Shown here piece by piece: positions 10,384-23,368 of a DNA stretch of 64,000 bases. Where the stretch lies: assembly GCA_005281725.1 (NCBI GenBank), contig SSBO01000003.1, positions 8,027,621 to 8,091,620 of the forward strand. The letters are read 5' to 3'. The stretch comes from Wuchereria bancrofti. Its lineage: Eukaryota; Nematoda; Chromadorea; Rhabditida; Onchocercidae. Below the pieces are notes generated by a model, which ran no database searches, was not told the DNA's origin, and was given only the letters and a program-made list of their open reading frames with translations. The number at the start of each line of letters is the position of its first letter. The first letter of the stretch is position 1. The translations under genes and the position numbers were made by a program.

Positions 10384-12780
10384 CAATGAAGAAATTAGGC
10401 CATTTTTTCAACGACTGAATGGAAATATTTTCTGACCTAATCGCTCTCTGCTTCTACGACAATTTTTATTGTTTAAATGTTTCCAATTTCCTAATGAGAA
10501 AAATTTTGATTGTTAATTGACTTTTAAAAGTGCATGTTATAACTCTGATGACAATTTCGAATGTTTTATTTGAATTATTATAAAGTTATCAAATTTAGTA
10601 TATAAAACCTCAGGAAGTCAATTTGTATAATGTAACTAACCGCTGTAGATAGAAAATATAACCGAAGGGATTAATGTTCTAACTTATCGAAATAAAATAT
10701 CAGCATTTAGTTTTCATTAATGTTAACCAACTATGCAAACCAATTTTGAGGTAAATGACCTATAGACTATAAAAGGCGTGAACCAGTGAGATTATATTTT
10801 ATAGCATAAATTGTTGTGAAAGTTGAGAGTTCAATCTGAACATAATTTGTGGCTTAGAGTCGAATTGGACTTTCATATGCTCAAGAGCCTTCCTTGTTTA
10901 CTATTGCTATTGGTATAGACGAATGCGTTGAGTGAAAGGTCTATTGCAACCATTTTATTTACTAACAACCGCAATATATAGATATTAATTTATAGCAACT
11001 TTATTTACAACAATATTTACAATAATTTACAACAATACTGATAATTTCGTAGAGTGTCTACGAATAAGATGAAGAAAATGGATAAATGAATAAATTAATG
11101 GGAAAAACAAACTGATTTAGACAAAGGATTTAAATCCTTATATAGTGCGCATTGACTTGCAACAAGAGCATGATTATTAAGGAGCAAATGGTCTTTGCTC
11201 TTTATATAGTAAGAGATGGCTTTCCATATTGTAGCTTCCCAAAGGATGACTATCAGCTTAGAAGACTTTTTCGGCATTGCAAGCAAATTTGATTTGGAAC
11301 AAAGGAGTTATTTTTAACATATTAAACAATGCACGTACCCTTTGTCATTATGCACGTACCCTTTGTCATTAGATGAAAATGTCTAGACAGAGAGATAAGC
11401 TCAACTACAATGGGAAGATGAATGTTGAAATAATGATTGCTTACATGTGTATAATTTGGAACAGTTTTACATTTCTAATGTTCAATTATAACGAATTTTA
11501 GTATTATGGATTAATACAATTTTATTTGATATATTTTGTAAGTTATTTGAAGGTTTGCGAGATTGTTTCGAGTTTCGCGACAGAAAAAAGTCTGTTGCTT
11601 TTTTCTTTTACGATTTAGGTATATGACAATTTAATTTGAATATATTTTTCGAATGTACAAAAAGGCAAAAATCTCTAATTCAACTAATTATCTTATATTA
11701 TCCGTTCAAAAAGCAAGTGAAAACGTCGTCATGTTAATTTAAATTCGTTAACAGTTATTCATATTTGTGTATCATTGAAGTAATGCTGTTCTGATGAGGA
11801 AATATGTTACGCTGAACAAAAATAGCTTTATAGTTTATAGAAATTAATGCATAGTTTTATTTCCAAGTGTGTTCTTTGCATAGTTTTTTTTTATTTCCAG
11901 TGTGTTCGATTTGACTAGTCTCACAAAAATCTACATCATTTCTGAAATCCACATTTATTTCATACTACTAAATACGCAATCGCTTTATATGAAATATGAA
12001 AATTTATTTTCGGAAGAAATCGCGCCACAAAATGAATTGGGTATCTTGAACATCCTCATAACACTATTACAAGTTAGATGCTATTTAAGTTAAAGTGCCA
12101 CTGAACAGACGAAGACATACTCTTAAATGATGGTTATGCATATTTCTCCAAAAATTCTAATTCAATCAAAAGCTCTGATGGTGACCACAACACATTCATC
12201 TTTTCCCTTATAAAGGCAATCCGAAGTCGTTCAGGAAATATTACTTACTTAATTTCAAGTGCAAAATATCTGCAGAAGTGAGTAGTCGATAATTCTATTC
12301 ATATTCACTTTTTATCAATACATACACAGCTGAATTCAAATTCAAATTTCTGAGTTGTCGAAGCGTATCAAAAATAATCAATGTTATCTTCCAGTAGACA
12401 TCATGATTTAAATGTCTGCTTTGTATAGTTTCTTCTTGTTATTTAATTGATAGTCTACAATTTGACAAAAAAATCGAATAGAATAGAAAGCATACTGTTA
12501 GTACTGTTTACATACTGTCTTACTGTAGTAAAATAAGAATCTTGCTGCTATTGTTATTCACTTAGCTAAATTTCTGAAATTTTCGAAATAATTGTAGCTA
12601 ATAGAAGCTATAAATTAGCATCTATTAACAATGTTTACTCCTGAATGTGTTAGGCGAAATAAGACTGAATAAGTGTTTGGAAATGACTCAAATAAAATTC
12701 TAATAATCAGAGAAATCCTCCCTCCTCCTATTTCCTCGTGCCTGAACAAACTATATTTGAAACGTGAAGAAATATATCAT
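10384..12780. other. Intergenic with small repeats
   Basis: No supported gene. It contains a perfect short hairpin ttcgtaga-gtg-tctacgaa at 11046-11064 and a 21-bp unit repeated twice at 11329-11370 (atgcacgtaccctttgtcat plus t). A 63-codon minus frame at 11286-11095 has no recognisable motif. Confidence 0.55.
11329..11370. repeat. 21-bp perfect tandem duplication
   Basis: Two exact adjacent copies, 11329-11349 and 11350-11370. Perfect identity implies a recent event. Confidence 0.9.
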
Positions 12781-13350
12781 CCATGCAGAAAAACATTATC
12801 CGTGCAAAAATACATTATCCACCTAGAAGCTATACAAAAATGCGTCATCTGTGCAAAAATATATTGGTCGTGCAAAAAAAAAAGAAAAAATTATCCGTGC
12901 AGAATTCATGCAAATACATTCATGCAGAAGCACATTACAAGCGAAAAAGTACATATCCGCATAGAAATAGATTATCCGTGCAAAAATACATCACATATGC
13001 AGAAATACATTATACGTGTAAAAAATATACGTTCAAAAATAAATCCCTGCAGAAATGCATTATCCGTGCAGAAGTAGATTGTCGATCAAAATATGTTCAT
13101 TCAACCATATCATATCAACAAGTTATCAGTAAGGGAAAAATAAAATAATTAAGAGTTCATTTGCAAATATTGTGATAAACTATAATCATATGCTATCATA
13201 TTATCATTTAAACTTTATTTTGCATTTTAAATAATAGCCTCTAAAGGCAATAAAAAAGGAATTGAAAAGTTGTAAAAATACATTATTCGTGCAAAAATAC
13301 ATTACTCGTGCAAAAATACAACATCCGTGTAGAAATACATTATCCATGCG
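12779..13350. repeat. 19-bp minisatellite, split in two blocks
   Basis: Units like ccgtgcaaaaatacattat recur with a 19-base period at about 12779-13085 and again at about 13270-13350, with roughly 180 bases of unrelated sequence between them. Because 19 is not a multiple of three, three unit registers follow each other in any frame. Stops are rare in the unit, so two overlapping frames of 121-134 codons run across the array. These are repeat artefacts. Confidence 0.8.
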
Positions 13351-16300
13351 TGATGCACAAAATAACTGCACATGATAAATTCAGATGCAGTGTTTTTATT
13401 TTATTCCTTTCGTATACTTTTAATTATAGTACAATAAATTATGGTTTTATTCTCTGTTTGCTTTGCGTCTTTTCTTTTCTTTTTTGTTTTGGTACATTTT
13501 CAAAATGAATATTTTTTAAGAATTTTATTTTATTCCTGTAAATGAAACAAAATACTCAACAGTTACGGTAATAAACCGCATTTTTGATATTATAATATTC
13601 GATCGAAAATGTAAATAATATTGAATTACGAAAAGTCACTAACTAGCTTCTCCTCTATCGTTTTATAAATGAAACAAAATACTTGTGAGATTTTTCAAAT
13701 TTCCAGATTCTTTTTAGCTTAATATTTAAATATGTATTAAAGACACGAGTATAAATATAGCATTCTACCAAATTTAAATATTAAGCTACCAGAAAATCAG
13801 AAGATTTCTCCATCTATTCTTTTAATTGAAAAGTAATAGTTTTAGCTGCTTGCTTTGATTTTTTAGCTAAAGTAAAAATAAGTGCAAAAAAAAAAGAAAT
13901 TGAACCATAATAAGATTTCAGTAATCAATCGGATATGCTAAATGAATTTAAAGGAAGTACTAGAATAGAAATCAGGTCTAAAGAAGATAAAAAAGGAAAT
14001 TATAAGAAGTTGTGATAGATTAAACTTAATGTAGATTGAACACTGCTTTCACTAAATCATTTTTTAGAGAGTGATGCTGTCATTGATACAATTAATTAGA
14101 AAGATTTACTTTACTTTTTGCATCGTATTAATTAGCTTTATACACATATATGGGTTGTACTTCTTTTGTATATATTATAATAATTCTCTTGTAGAAATAA
14201 TATTACCATTTTTGAATTATGCAAAAAAAGAAAATAGAAAACCAATACCTATGTGAAGAAAAAAAAATGTGAAATTGAAAAAAATCTTACGAGTATTTTG
14301 CTTCATTAATAGAAGAAAAAGAAAAGCTTAAGGTCCAGAAAGAAATTTTAAAGCAATTTTAAGTCAAACTAGGCTTTTAAGTCTTTTTTTTTTTCTAACT
14401 GAGAATTTTTTACAAAATTCCATAAAAATTCCGCATCTTCAAACAATCGTTCTCAGAACATTTTCACTTTCCACGGTATAAAGTGTGCAAAAGTTGAGCG
14501 TTTCAGGTGATCTTCTAAAATTTGACATCTTTTAGCTATCATTCAAAAGTAAAAGTAGACACTCACATAAAGTTCAGTAATTAATTATACTTTTTTTTGA
14601 TCAATTCGAAATTTTTGAAAACTTTACTTTGCTTCACTAACAAATATTAATTATTGTTAATGAATCTCTAAATTTAGTATTGCAATCCTGGTCACTAAAT
14701 GAGTCATTCAGATGAAGTTGTAACAATCATAGCCTATAATTTGGGAGTGAAAAAAAAATTTCAGCAATTATCATTAGATAATATAACGTTAGTAATGTAG
14801 TAACGCCTTTCGATGTTATGTAAAACAATTCGATATCTTACTCAGCGCAGAATAATAATAGTTCAGAATTAATCAACTTATCGGAGCTTCTAGTGTCTAT
14901 AACTTAAATTTCTAAAAGTTCCACGATTAAAATGATTATAGGTGATATTACAAACAAAATTCCTATAAATTGTCTAAAAGCTATTAATTTTCTCATTTTT
15001 CATCGTTTTCACCCGTAAAAAGTTTTTCACTAAAGTTTCCCATGTTAATTTTTCCATTCATTAGATTTTTCTCATTTGGCATCAGAGAATTAATCATATT
15101 AAATGATTATAAAAAAAAATTTCCTAATTTAATCAACAATCAGTTCTCCTCACTGATGCACCAAATATAAAATGAACAAATTAGTATTAATGCAAATAAA
15201 TCATGCGAAGGCCATATAATGTACTTATGTTCAAAATAGATATAACAAAATAGCTAAATGAGATCGAAAAAAAAGCATATCATTTTTCAAAAGATTATTG
15301 CCTTGGTTACGTTAATACATTAAACGAAATAGGTAATTAAGAAAAGAATGAATGGCTTAACTTATGAAAGCGAAAACTTTGGAATCTGAACAAAACATTA
15401 CCATAGAACAGTTAATGCTTTCGATAGGTTAAGTGCGAAATTGTCCGAAAAATTACTTATGGTAGAGATTTTCAAAATATTTTTCCCTAATTTGAAAATG
15501 ATTTTTTACAGTCATAAAACTTTTCTGTATTTTTGAATCAAACTTTAATGAGTGATAATAATTTCGAATTTTGTCGGATAATTTCACATACTTGAATTTG
15601 AATTTTCGAAAAGAGATCAGTGTAAAGAAAACTGCTCTCTAAAATCTAAAATTAAACAGTGAATTGAGCTATTTTTGTATAATATTCAATTTGTCCTCAA
15701 TTTCAATTAAATGATTATGACACTGAATTCAAATTTGAATACATGTGGTTTAAGTATTATAGCATTATTATTGCAGTTCGTGGGTACTTTTTTAAAATTG
15801 GAATTAAGATTCAAAAAAAAAAAATTGTAATTTAAATCTGGAAAATCTTGGTGCGTTCTATTAGCTCATAAATTTTCATTAACTGTTAAATAAGTCACTC
15901 TCTAAATCTACATTTAATAGATGCATTAATAAATACTTTGTATTCCTCGATACTTTTTTATAATATAATTTTTCCTCGAACTAATTTAATTCACAATTTT
16001 TTCCTCAGAAAATCTATTATTACACTTACCTTTTGTTAATGTCTTCATGCTAATCTTTCTAAGTATTAAAATTAAATTTGCATTACTGTTTCAGAAAATC
16101 ACGACTGCGTGCAATATTAGCTGTTTGTCTCAAATTAATTTCAACAATTACCCATAAAAATTTGAATCAGTGTTATTGATTTAAACCTTTTCTTCGAGAA
16201 GATATGCCAGAAGAGTAACATCAATGTACTTTCATCAATGTTGAGCTACGCATATTTTCAAGTCTGTCATTTTCGGATTTATCAAAAAATATAAATGCAA

Positions 16301-18235
16301 TTAGTGAGCAATTTTTTAATATTAAGTTTTTTAATTTTAATCATTAGATAATTAACAAAAATTATTCTTCAATAAGATTAGAGCAGTACATAATTTTAAG
16401 ATTATTTGCGCAACAAAACATTTGCATAGAACTGCTTAAAATTCGTGCAACCATATTTACTGTCTAAATTGTTTTGTTTTTGTTTTTTTTTTTCCTGTGA
16501 TAACTATTTGTTATTAGGTGTTTGAGTAATTGGTTTAAGCAAATAGTAGATTTGTGATGCTTAACGTTACCGTAGTAATCAGTGTATGTATTTTTATTCA
16601 TTTTTTTTTTCATAACTAATCAACAATTGCTATTTAATTAAAAAAAGAGTTCAAGGTTTATTTTTAACTAGTGCAAATTTAAAATTTCATTTATAAAGCT
16701 GTTTTAAAATTCAATTATTTGTATCAACCAAATAATTTGCGATTTCAGTTGGTCTGTTAAACTTTTATCAATGCTTTTTACTAAGATAATTTTTTAAAGT
16801 CTCAGGTAATTATCATTTTAGCATTTATTCACTCAGAACACAAATATTTTTATAAAATTTAGTGCTCAGAATTTTTTTTTTGCTTATTTTCACTGTAATT
16901 TAATTTATTTCCTTGCTTTTTTAAAACAAAAAAGCGAATTCTTACAATGCAATACTAATATACATTTCTGAATAAAATTTTTTTTTTTAAAGAAGAAAGA
17001 CGCAATTTAAATGGTTTTTATACAGTAAAGTGAAGGTGTACGCTTTTCTTTTTTCCTAATTATCAGTTACAGTTTTAATTAGCGTTTGGTGAAAAAACAG
17101 AAATTATGTCTGAAAAGTGATACATACATTCAATTCGTTGCTAGGAGAAAAAAATGCAGGCTTTATTACTTTTTAAATGAAATAATGCAATCATAAAGAG
17201 CAGGTGAATCAAAATTTTTAACTGGGAAATAGATATTTCCTTTAAATAAGTCTAACAAAAAATGCAAAAGTAAACAAGTACATTTAGAGTAGTAATTTAT
17301 AATTGAAAATATAATGCATTATCTAACTACATTTGAATACAATTTTCCACATTCAAAGTGTAATTCACAGTTAGCAATTGTATCAAAATGTGCAAAATAA
17401 TGTTTCGATGCAAAAATTAAACTTTTATGACAAATAATTTATTCAATCATATTAACATATATGTTATTTGTATGATTTTATTGCAAAATGACGCAATCAA
17501 CAAATGTAATATATATGAATGAAAACGGCATATTTATTCCATATAACAATGATTGGCTTTCGAAAATTTCTTAAATTTATATGTCATTTGAAGTAAAATT
17601 TTGCTCTCAATTAATTAATCAGCAAAATGACCATTTATCATCAAACATACCACCCTCTTAGTTTTAACGTTGTTTCTTGTCTTTTTTCTTTTTTGTTTAT
17701 TTTCGTTTTTTCGATCTGAAGTGAGATAAAGTTTTTTTTGAGATAAAATTTTAACAATCGCATCTTTTCTAAAAATTAGTCATAATAATTACTGAAGTTG
17801 TTGTTTACCTTTCGTTATTTTTTTTTTTGTCCTTTATTTAATTCTTTTATCCTTTTATGCTAATTAAATAAATAATTTTGAGCAGTTCTAATTTTTTGTT
17901 CTAATATATGTTGTTGTTCTAATTAAAACTATGTTGCCATGTGTTATGAAGCGGTGATTTTTTTCCTCTAGAAAATGAAACAACAATTAAAAAGAATGAA
18001 TAATTACATCTGCTTATAAAAGATATCAAAAGTTTGTTTTCTACTTTACATTTTCTTTCCAATGATTACTTATATACGGATAAGTTAGCATTTCATTGCA
18101 ATTCTTCTACCATATTCATTTTTTACGAACTGATAATAGATCATTTCTTATCAAATATCTTTTTCATTTGTTTCATTAGTAGTAAAAGTTTAAATTAACA
18201 ATCAAAAATTATTTTCAGAAATTTCATCGAAATAA
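13351..18235. other. Intergenic, long AT-rich stretch
   Basis: About 4.9 kb upstream of the second receptor. I find no exon with matching splice signals. The only clear structure is a 17-bp perfect inverted repeat, 13715-13731 with 13772-13788 (tagcttaatatttaaat and its complement), flanking a 40-base loop. Promoter elements for the receptor presumably lie near the right end but none is identifiable. Confidence 0.5.
13715..13788. repeat. 17-bp perfect inverted repeat
   Basis: Arms 13715-13731 and 13772-13788 are exact reverse complements, separated by 40 bases. AT-rich arms of this length can occur in such DNA, so it may be incidental. Confidence 0.5.
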
Positions 18236-20333
18236 ATGGATCATTGGACTGAACTTTCTAGCAACATATTTCTTCTCGTTTTAAACACTTTGCAAATTCT
18301 TGCAAATTTAATTGTACTGCTAGCCTATTTCACTGATAGTCAACTTTTGGCTAACGAAAATATCATCCTTCTTGTTTCTCTTGCTGCTATCGACCTTTTC
18401 TATTCCACATTATCAATACCGTATTTAACAGTATTAATTAGTGGGTGGGTTCCAAATGGTAAGTTGTATTATCATATATTATGAAATACTGTGCACTAAA
18501 AATATCTTATCATTTTTACAATACATTGAAATAAATAATTTTACAAGTTTTGAAATTTTTCTGATGCTTTTTTTTTAAAAAATTTTATTTGAAAATGTTG
18601 TCTGATGTATTTATTGTACTTACTGTATCAGAAACTGATATACAGTACACTTTTTGACAAATAATTTCAAATAGGATTAAAAAATATATACTTACTTGAG
18701 AACATGTTATGAAATATTTGCAAGTTATGTTTGATTTTTTATCAGACAATGGAAATGATACATTGATTATATTTACATTATGCTAATAATTAATTATTTC
18801 TAAAAATTATAATACAAATATTGGAAATCTAGTTAGTGTTAATTAATTACATTAAGAAAAAATTATTCAGGCAAAGAATATCATTACAATCAGTATATCG
18901 TCTTGGGTTTTGGTTCTAGTCCGGCTGCACTCATGAAAAGTGGTTGTACAATAACTACTTTAATCGCGATAGATCGAATTTGGGCGTTATGGACTCCAAT
19001 GAAATATTATACTATGAATAAGAAACCGTAAATCTATGATAATAATTGTTATATTAATATAATATGTGGGATAATATATATTCGATAAGTTCGCAGTACT
19101 TCTTAATCATTTCTCAGTTCATTAAAGCACTAGCATTTTATATTAACTCATTTCAAAAAAAAAAAAATGTGATAATGCAAAATGATTAGGTAAAAATTCT
19201 GAGTAATCCTAGAACAGTAATCATTTATATCATTTCTACTATTATTTTAAAAATTTCTTAAATTTCCAGCTTATTATGGGGTGGCTTTATATTTTCACTT
19301 TTAATGGCAGCATTTGATTTTTCATTGATATTTATTTTATCAGATGGTTTTAAACCGACAACCATTTGCAGCGCTTTTGCCTGCTTTACTTCTGAGGTAT
19401 CTGATAAATTTTCAATAGTAATTTTAATATAATTGTGATATGAAACTATGTATCATATTATTATTTTGAAAATGTTTAAAAGAAGAGATTTCAAGCAACC
19501 TTCTGATAATAAATAATTTTATTATAAAAACTATTTGCTAATATAATTTTATATAATTTCATTTTAGACATTTCGTACCTATTGGGGATTATCTAATATG
19601 GTTGTTAATTTACTATCATGTTTATTAACGATTGTTGTTGCAATGTTGCTGAAAACAAGAAAAAAAGGAAAAACGCATGGTGCTAGTAATAATTCGCTAG
19701 TTCGAAAAAAAGAAGACAAATGGGTAAAAGAATTTTTCAAAAAATTACAAATTATTAAAAAAAAATATGTGTAAAAAAAAAATTTAATTTAAATTTTTTT
19801 TTTCGAAATCAAATATTACAGGCAAGTCGTGCATCATTTTATGTTCTCGTCGTGTCAGCAGTATTTGGTGTTGTTCCAGGTGGAATAAATGGTTGTGCAC
19901 AAAGAATTCAATCAGATGTAAATTTATTGTATATTATTGTCTGACTAGCTAATCAATTAATTTCCATTCAATATCGAATATATATTTATGATGAGAAAAA
20001 CTTCATAATAAGTGTAATGAATAGTTAAAAAAAGAAAAGAAAAAATGATATATTTTAATGATCTTTTGGTAAAATGTGATATTACAAATAAATTACATAT
20101 TAAAAAATGTTTTCCAAATATTTTTTTAATCATTTCAGTTTATTAAAACATTAGCATTTTTTATTCAATTATGCGCATCAATTAGTGGACTATCACATGC
20201 ATTCATTTTTGGAATGGCACATAGTCTTATTCGACGTCGAATCTTTGTAATGCTCAAATTAAACAAATATTGCAATGAGCGACCACCAAGATTGTCTCAA
20301 AATTCGGTTTTTCCAATGACTAATTTAAGTTGA
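18236..20333 (+). CDS. Nematode serpentine chemoreceptor (7TM GPCR), intact
   Basis: Six exons join in phase: 18236-18458, 18871-19027, 19270-19396, 19568-19723, 19822-19917, 20139-20333, giving 317 residues. TM1 (around residues 10-32) contains LQILANLIVLL; TM2 contains LVSLAAIDLF; TM3 ends TTLIAIDRIWALWTP, an aspartate-arginine version of the DRY motif. TM4 starts LLWGGFIFS. An extracellular loop has two cysteines (CSAFAC). TM5 is followed by a basic loop (KTRKKGK). TM6 contains VFGVVPGG. TM7 ends SHAFIFGMAHSLIRRRIF, followed by a short tail. Overall form matches nematode chemoreceptors acting in sensory cilia, perhaps the Srbc or Srsx group; the subfamily is not certain. It sits between two receptors of another subfamily, and its exon structure differs from theirs. 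Confidence 0.85.
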
Positions 20334-23300
20334 TTCACATAAGCATTTATGAAATGAAATTTTATAATTTATTCCTGGTGATTACACTCATTTTCTCAGT
20401 TTATAATATATCAGGTGTTTTATTCATACAAAATATTTCTCATAAAATAGGTCTGATTTAGTACGAGCTTTCTTTTTTTTAGAAAAAAAAAGGAGATTGA
20501 AAAAGAAAGATCAAATTTTTATTCAGCATGTGATTATTTTTGAAAGAAATTGAATTTCAGAAATTAGTTTAGATTTAATAATTAAAAACTTTTGAAGTCA
20601 GCAATTATTTTCAAGGCATTTAAAAGCAGTTTTACATCAGCAAACGGTATAAACGTACTGAAGCAAGCCTAACATTTATGATGACATCATTATTCATTGA
20701 GTGTAATTTACTTGAATCATTCTTAAAGTCAAATATTCATTCATACTTAAATTGTATTTGTATTTGAATCAAAAAAGAATAAATGGACATTTGTACAGAA
20801 AAAAAATGAATTTTTTAATGAAAATTTTAAATCTACACTATGTGATATATGTAACAAAAATTAGAGTTTGGTATTACGAAGTTTGATGACGTTTACATGC
20901 AAATAATATTTATCTTATATAGCTGATTTATTAATGACTTATCTTAGCATCAATTCGTATTAAATATGAATTTTGAGCAAATATTAAGTGTCGCCATACT
21001 GTTTACCCAGTTTTGCACAATTTCCATAAAATTTTCCAGCTATCGCAAGCATTGAAACAAAACGCAAAGTAATATTTGCCTGAATTTATACAAATATTTT
21101 ATTTATGAATGTTTGAAAAATTCAATTGTTGTAGATTAAATTATGCCAGCATAAATTAAAATATCGAAATATTACAAAATTCTTTTGCACTGCTTCATCT
21201 GAATCACTATTGATTTAAACTATCTCTAATTTAGTAGAAAAAAAAACAACTTTCAGATTACACGCGGAAAAATGCATAATTTGAGATGTACAACAAAAAT
21301 TATAATTATTACATATGAAGTAAAATAAGCAGTAATTTTTAGAATTTTTCAAGAAGCTAGAAAAAAATTTAATATTTGACCGAAATTTAATTGTACATTT
21401 CTGGCTACAAAAACAGTGATATGATGTAAATTGACAAAATTAAGTGATTGAGCAGAATAATTGGATTTTTCTTCACTTTTATCATCAAAATGCACAGTTT
21501 ATAAATTTTTCAGCTAACAAATAATAATTGCAAACACAAAGTCATAGAAAAGAATACTGCTTATTATCGAAATATTTAATTTAGTAGAATTCAGAATAAC
21601 TAATTGCTTTTTTTGCAAATATTGTTCAAAATATGGTAAGCATTTATTTTACTTCATTTTGCCATTCCACTCAAATAATTATTTTTAATTTTAAACAGTC
21701 GATAGTGAATAAATTTTTTTAAATTAACATCAAAACATAATAAAGTAAGATTATGATAACGAGCTCCTTTCTTTCTTACATATTCTAAAATTAATAAATA
21801 ATTACAGATTGAAATAAGTGTAACAGTGCTCTGAAACATTGGCAGATGAATGGATTTCATTGCACAATGATTGTTTATAAATTATTATGAATTATCCCAT
21901 TTACGCCCACCCAAAGAAGAGCACTAATAAATTAATGCATTATATTCTAATTTATTGACTTTAAAATAGTAAAAATTTCAAAAATTTTTCTCTTTATTCT
22001 TTGTTCTCAATTCAAATAAAATAATAGTATTGCGTGATTTTTTGCTATTATATAAATAGCAATTTGTGTAGGAGTTCATTCATTTTCCAAAAAAAAAAAG
22101 AATTTTCATGCATTGATATGAATTGAAACTAATGAAATAAAAGAAATTAATTGAAACTGTTTCAAATATAACTAAAATCAGTAGTGCATTTCAGAATTAT
22201 ATCTGCTCAGTTCTCGCTAAATACAAATCTCACTAAATAAAATATATTTCTGCATTTTTCGATTTTCTGTTGATTCTTCAAGATTTTTTGCCTCCAATTT
22301 ATTTCGTTTTTGCCATTAAAAAATAACTTGTTAGTGGAAAATCAAAAATGGAATTTAAAATAGTATTATCATTTATATTACAATTTAATATATGAATTTT
22401 CTGTTTAGATAAATTCATAATTAAATATAACAGTTCTTTGAAACTTTGTCTCGAAAATGATTTAATGATTTGCAGATAATTTTATCCGTCTGTTCTATGC
22501 TATCTAGAAGGAATATAAAAATGTAAAGGATTAGAGGTGAAGGATTATAAATAAATAGATAAGGGCAGAATTGTTGAAAAATGGCGCTATATAAGGAATT
22601 TTAATTTCCTCTAATAATTAATTTTTAGTGACATACATTAGCAAAAAAAGAAGGAAAGAAATAAATAGAGAAATAGAATTTCACAGATTTTCTTTTCTTT
22701 TAATATTTCAAGTTTGATGGTTTTTGTTGTGGTTTAAGTTAAGAATTATCATAAAACTTGAGTTTTTTTTTTTAAATATTATTAAAACATTTATTTTCGT
22801 TCATATTATCTTTACCACATACAAAAATATTTTAGATAGCCCATCAAAAATATATTGTAGCTAGCACTAAATATTCAATGATTTCTCTTTGATGTTTTTC
22901 ATTAGTTAATTAGCAAAAATGCCTAAACATTTTTTTTATTTTTAGCTTAATTTAAAAGTGGTGAACAAATTTTCGTCTTTAATTGATGTCAATTTTTCTA
23001 ATCCTAGCAGTCTTTGAAAAAGCAACTTTTTTAAGTGAAATAAGTCTTATTAATTCATTTTGATTATTTTTGGTGAATTTTGCGGTTATGCCGTTGACCA
23101 GAAAACCTTGCACATTTCTTTATACTATTTACCGTAGTTGATGATACCGTAACATACATGTGCCGTTACGCTATACAATATACCCACCGTAACCTATTAT
23201 TAGTGACATGCAAAAACCATTGGTTGATTTGTAACGAGTGAAACATCTCGAAATATATTGCTTTTTCCATAAAAATGCTTCAACAATATGATAAAGCTAT

Positions 23301-23368
23301 ATCTGATCTATTCTTGCACGTAAACTTCACGTATTTCAATTATATTATTTATCTTCAGGATTGAAAAA
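20334..23368. other. Intergenic
   Basis: Three kilobases between two receptor genes. No supported exon or RNA gene. Four accgta or ccgtta motifs cluster at 23131-23193, about 180-240 bases before the next start codon. The rest is AT-rich without clear repeats. Confidence 0.5.
23131..23193. promoter_or_regulatory. Cluster of accgta motifs upstream of a receptor gene
   Basis: accgtag at 23131, accgtaa at 23146, ccgttac at 23163 and accgtaac at 23186 lie in about 60 bases that are richer in G and C than the flanks. The third contains gttac, which is inverted relative to gtaac in the fourth. Spacing before the receptor start would suit a promoter, but this is inference only. Confidence 0.25.

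Noticed and set aside
11095..11286. 63-codon minus-strand frame with mixed composition
   Set aside because: Looks less biased than most, but no recognisable motif, no partner exons and no homologue I can name.
12673..13148. Two overlapping frames of 121-134 codons
   Set aside because: Both are read-through of the 19-bp minisatellite, whose unit rarely contains stops.
12779..13350. CRISPR-like array
   Set aside because: Units are contiguous 19-mers with no spacers, in a eukaryotic genome.
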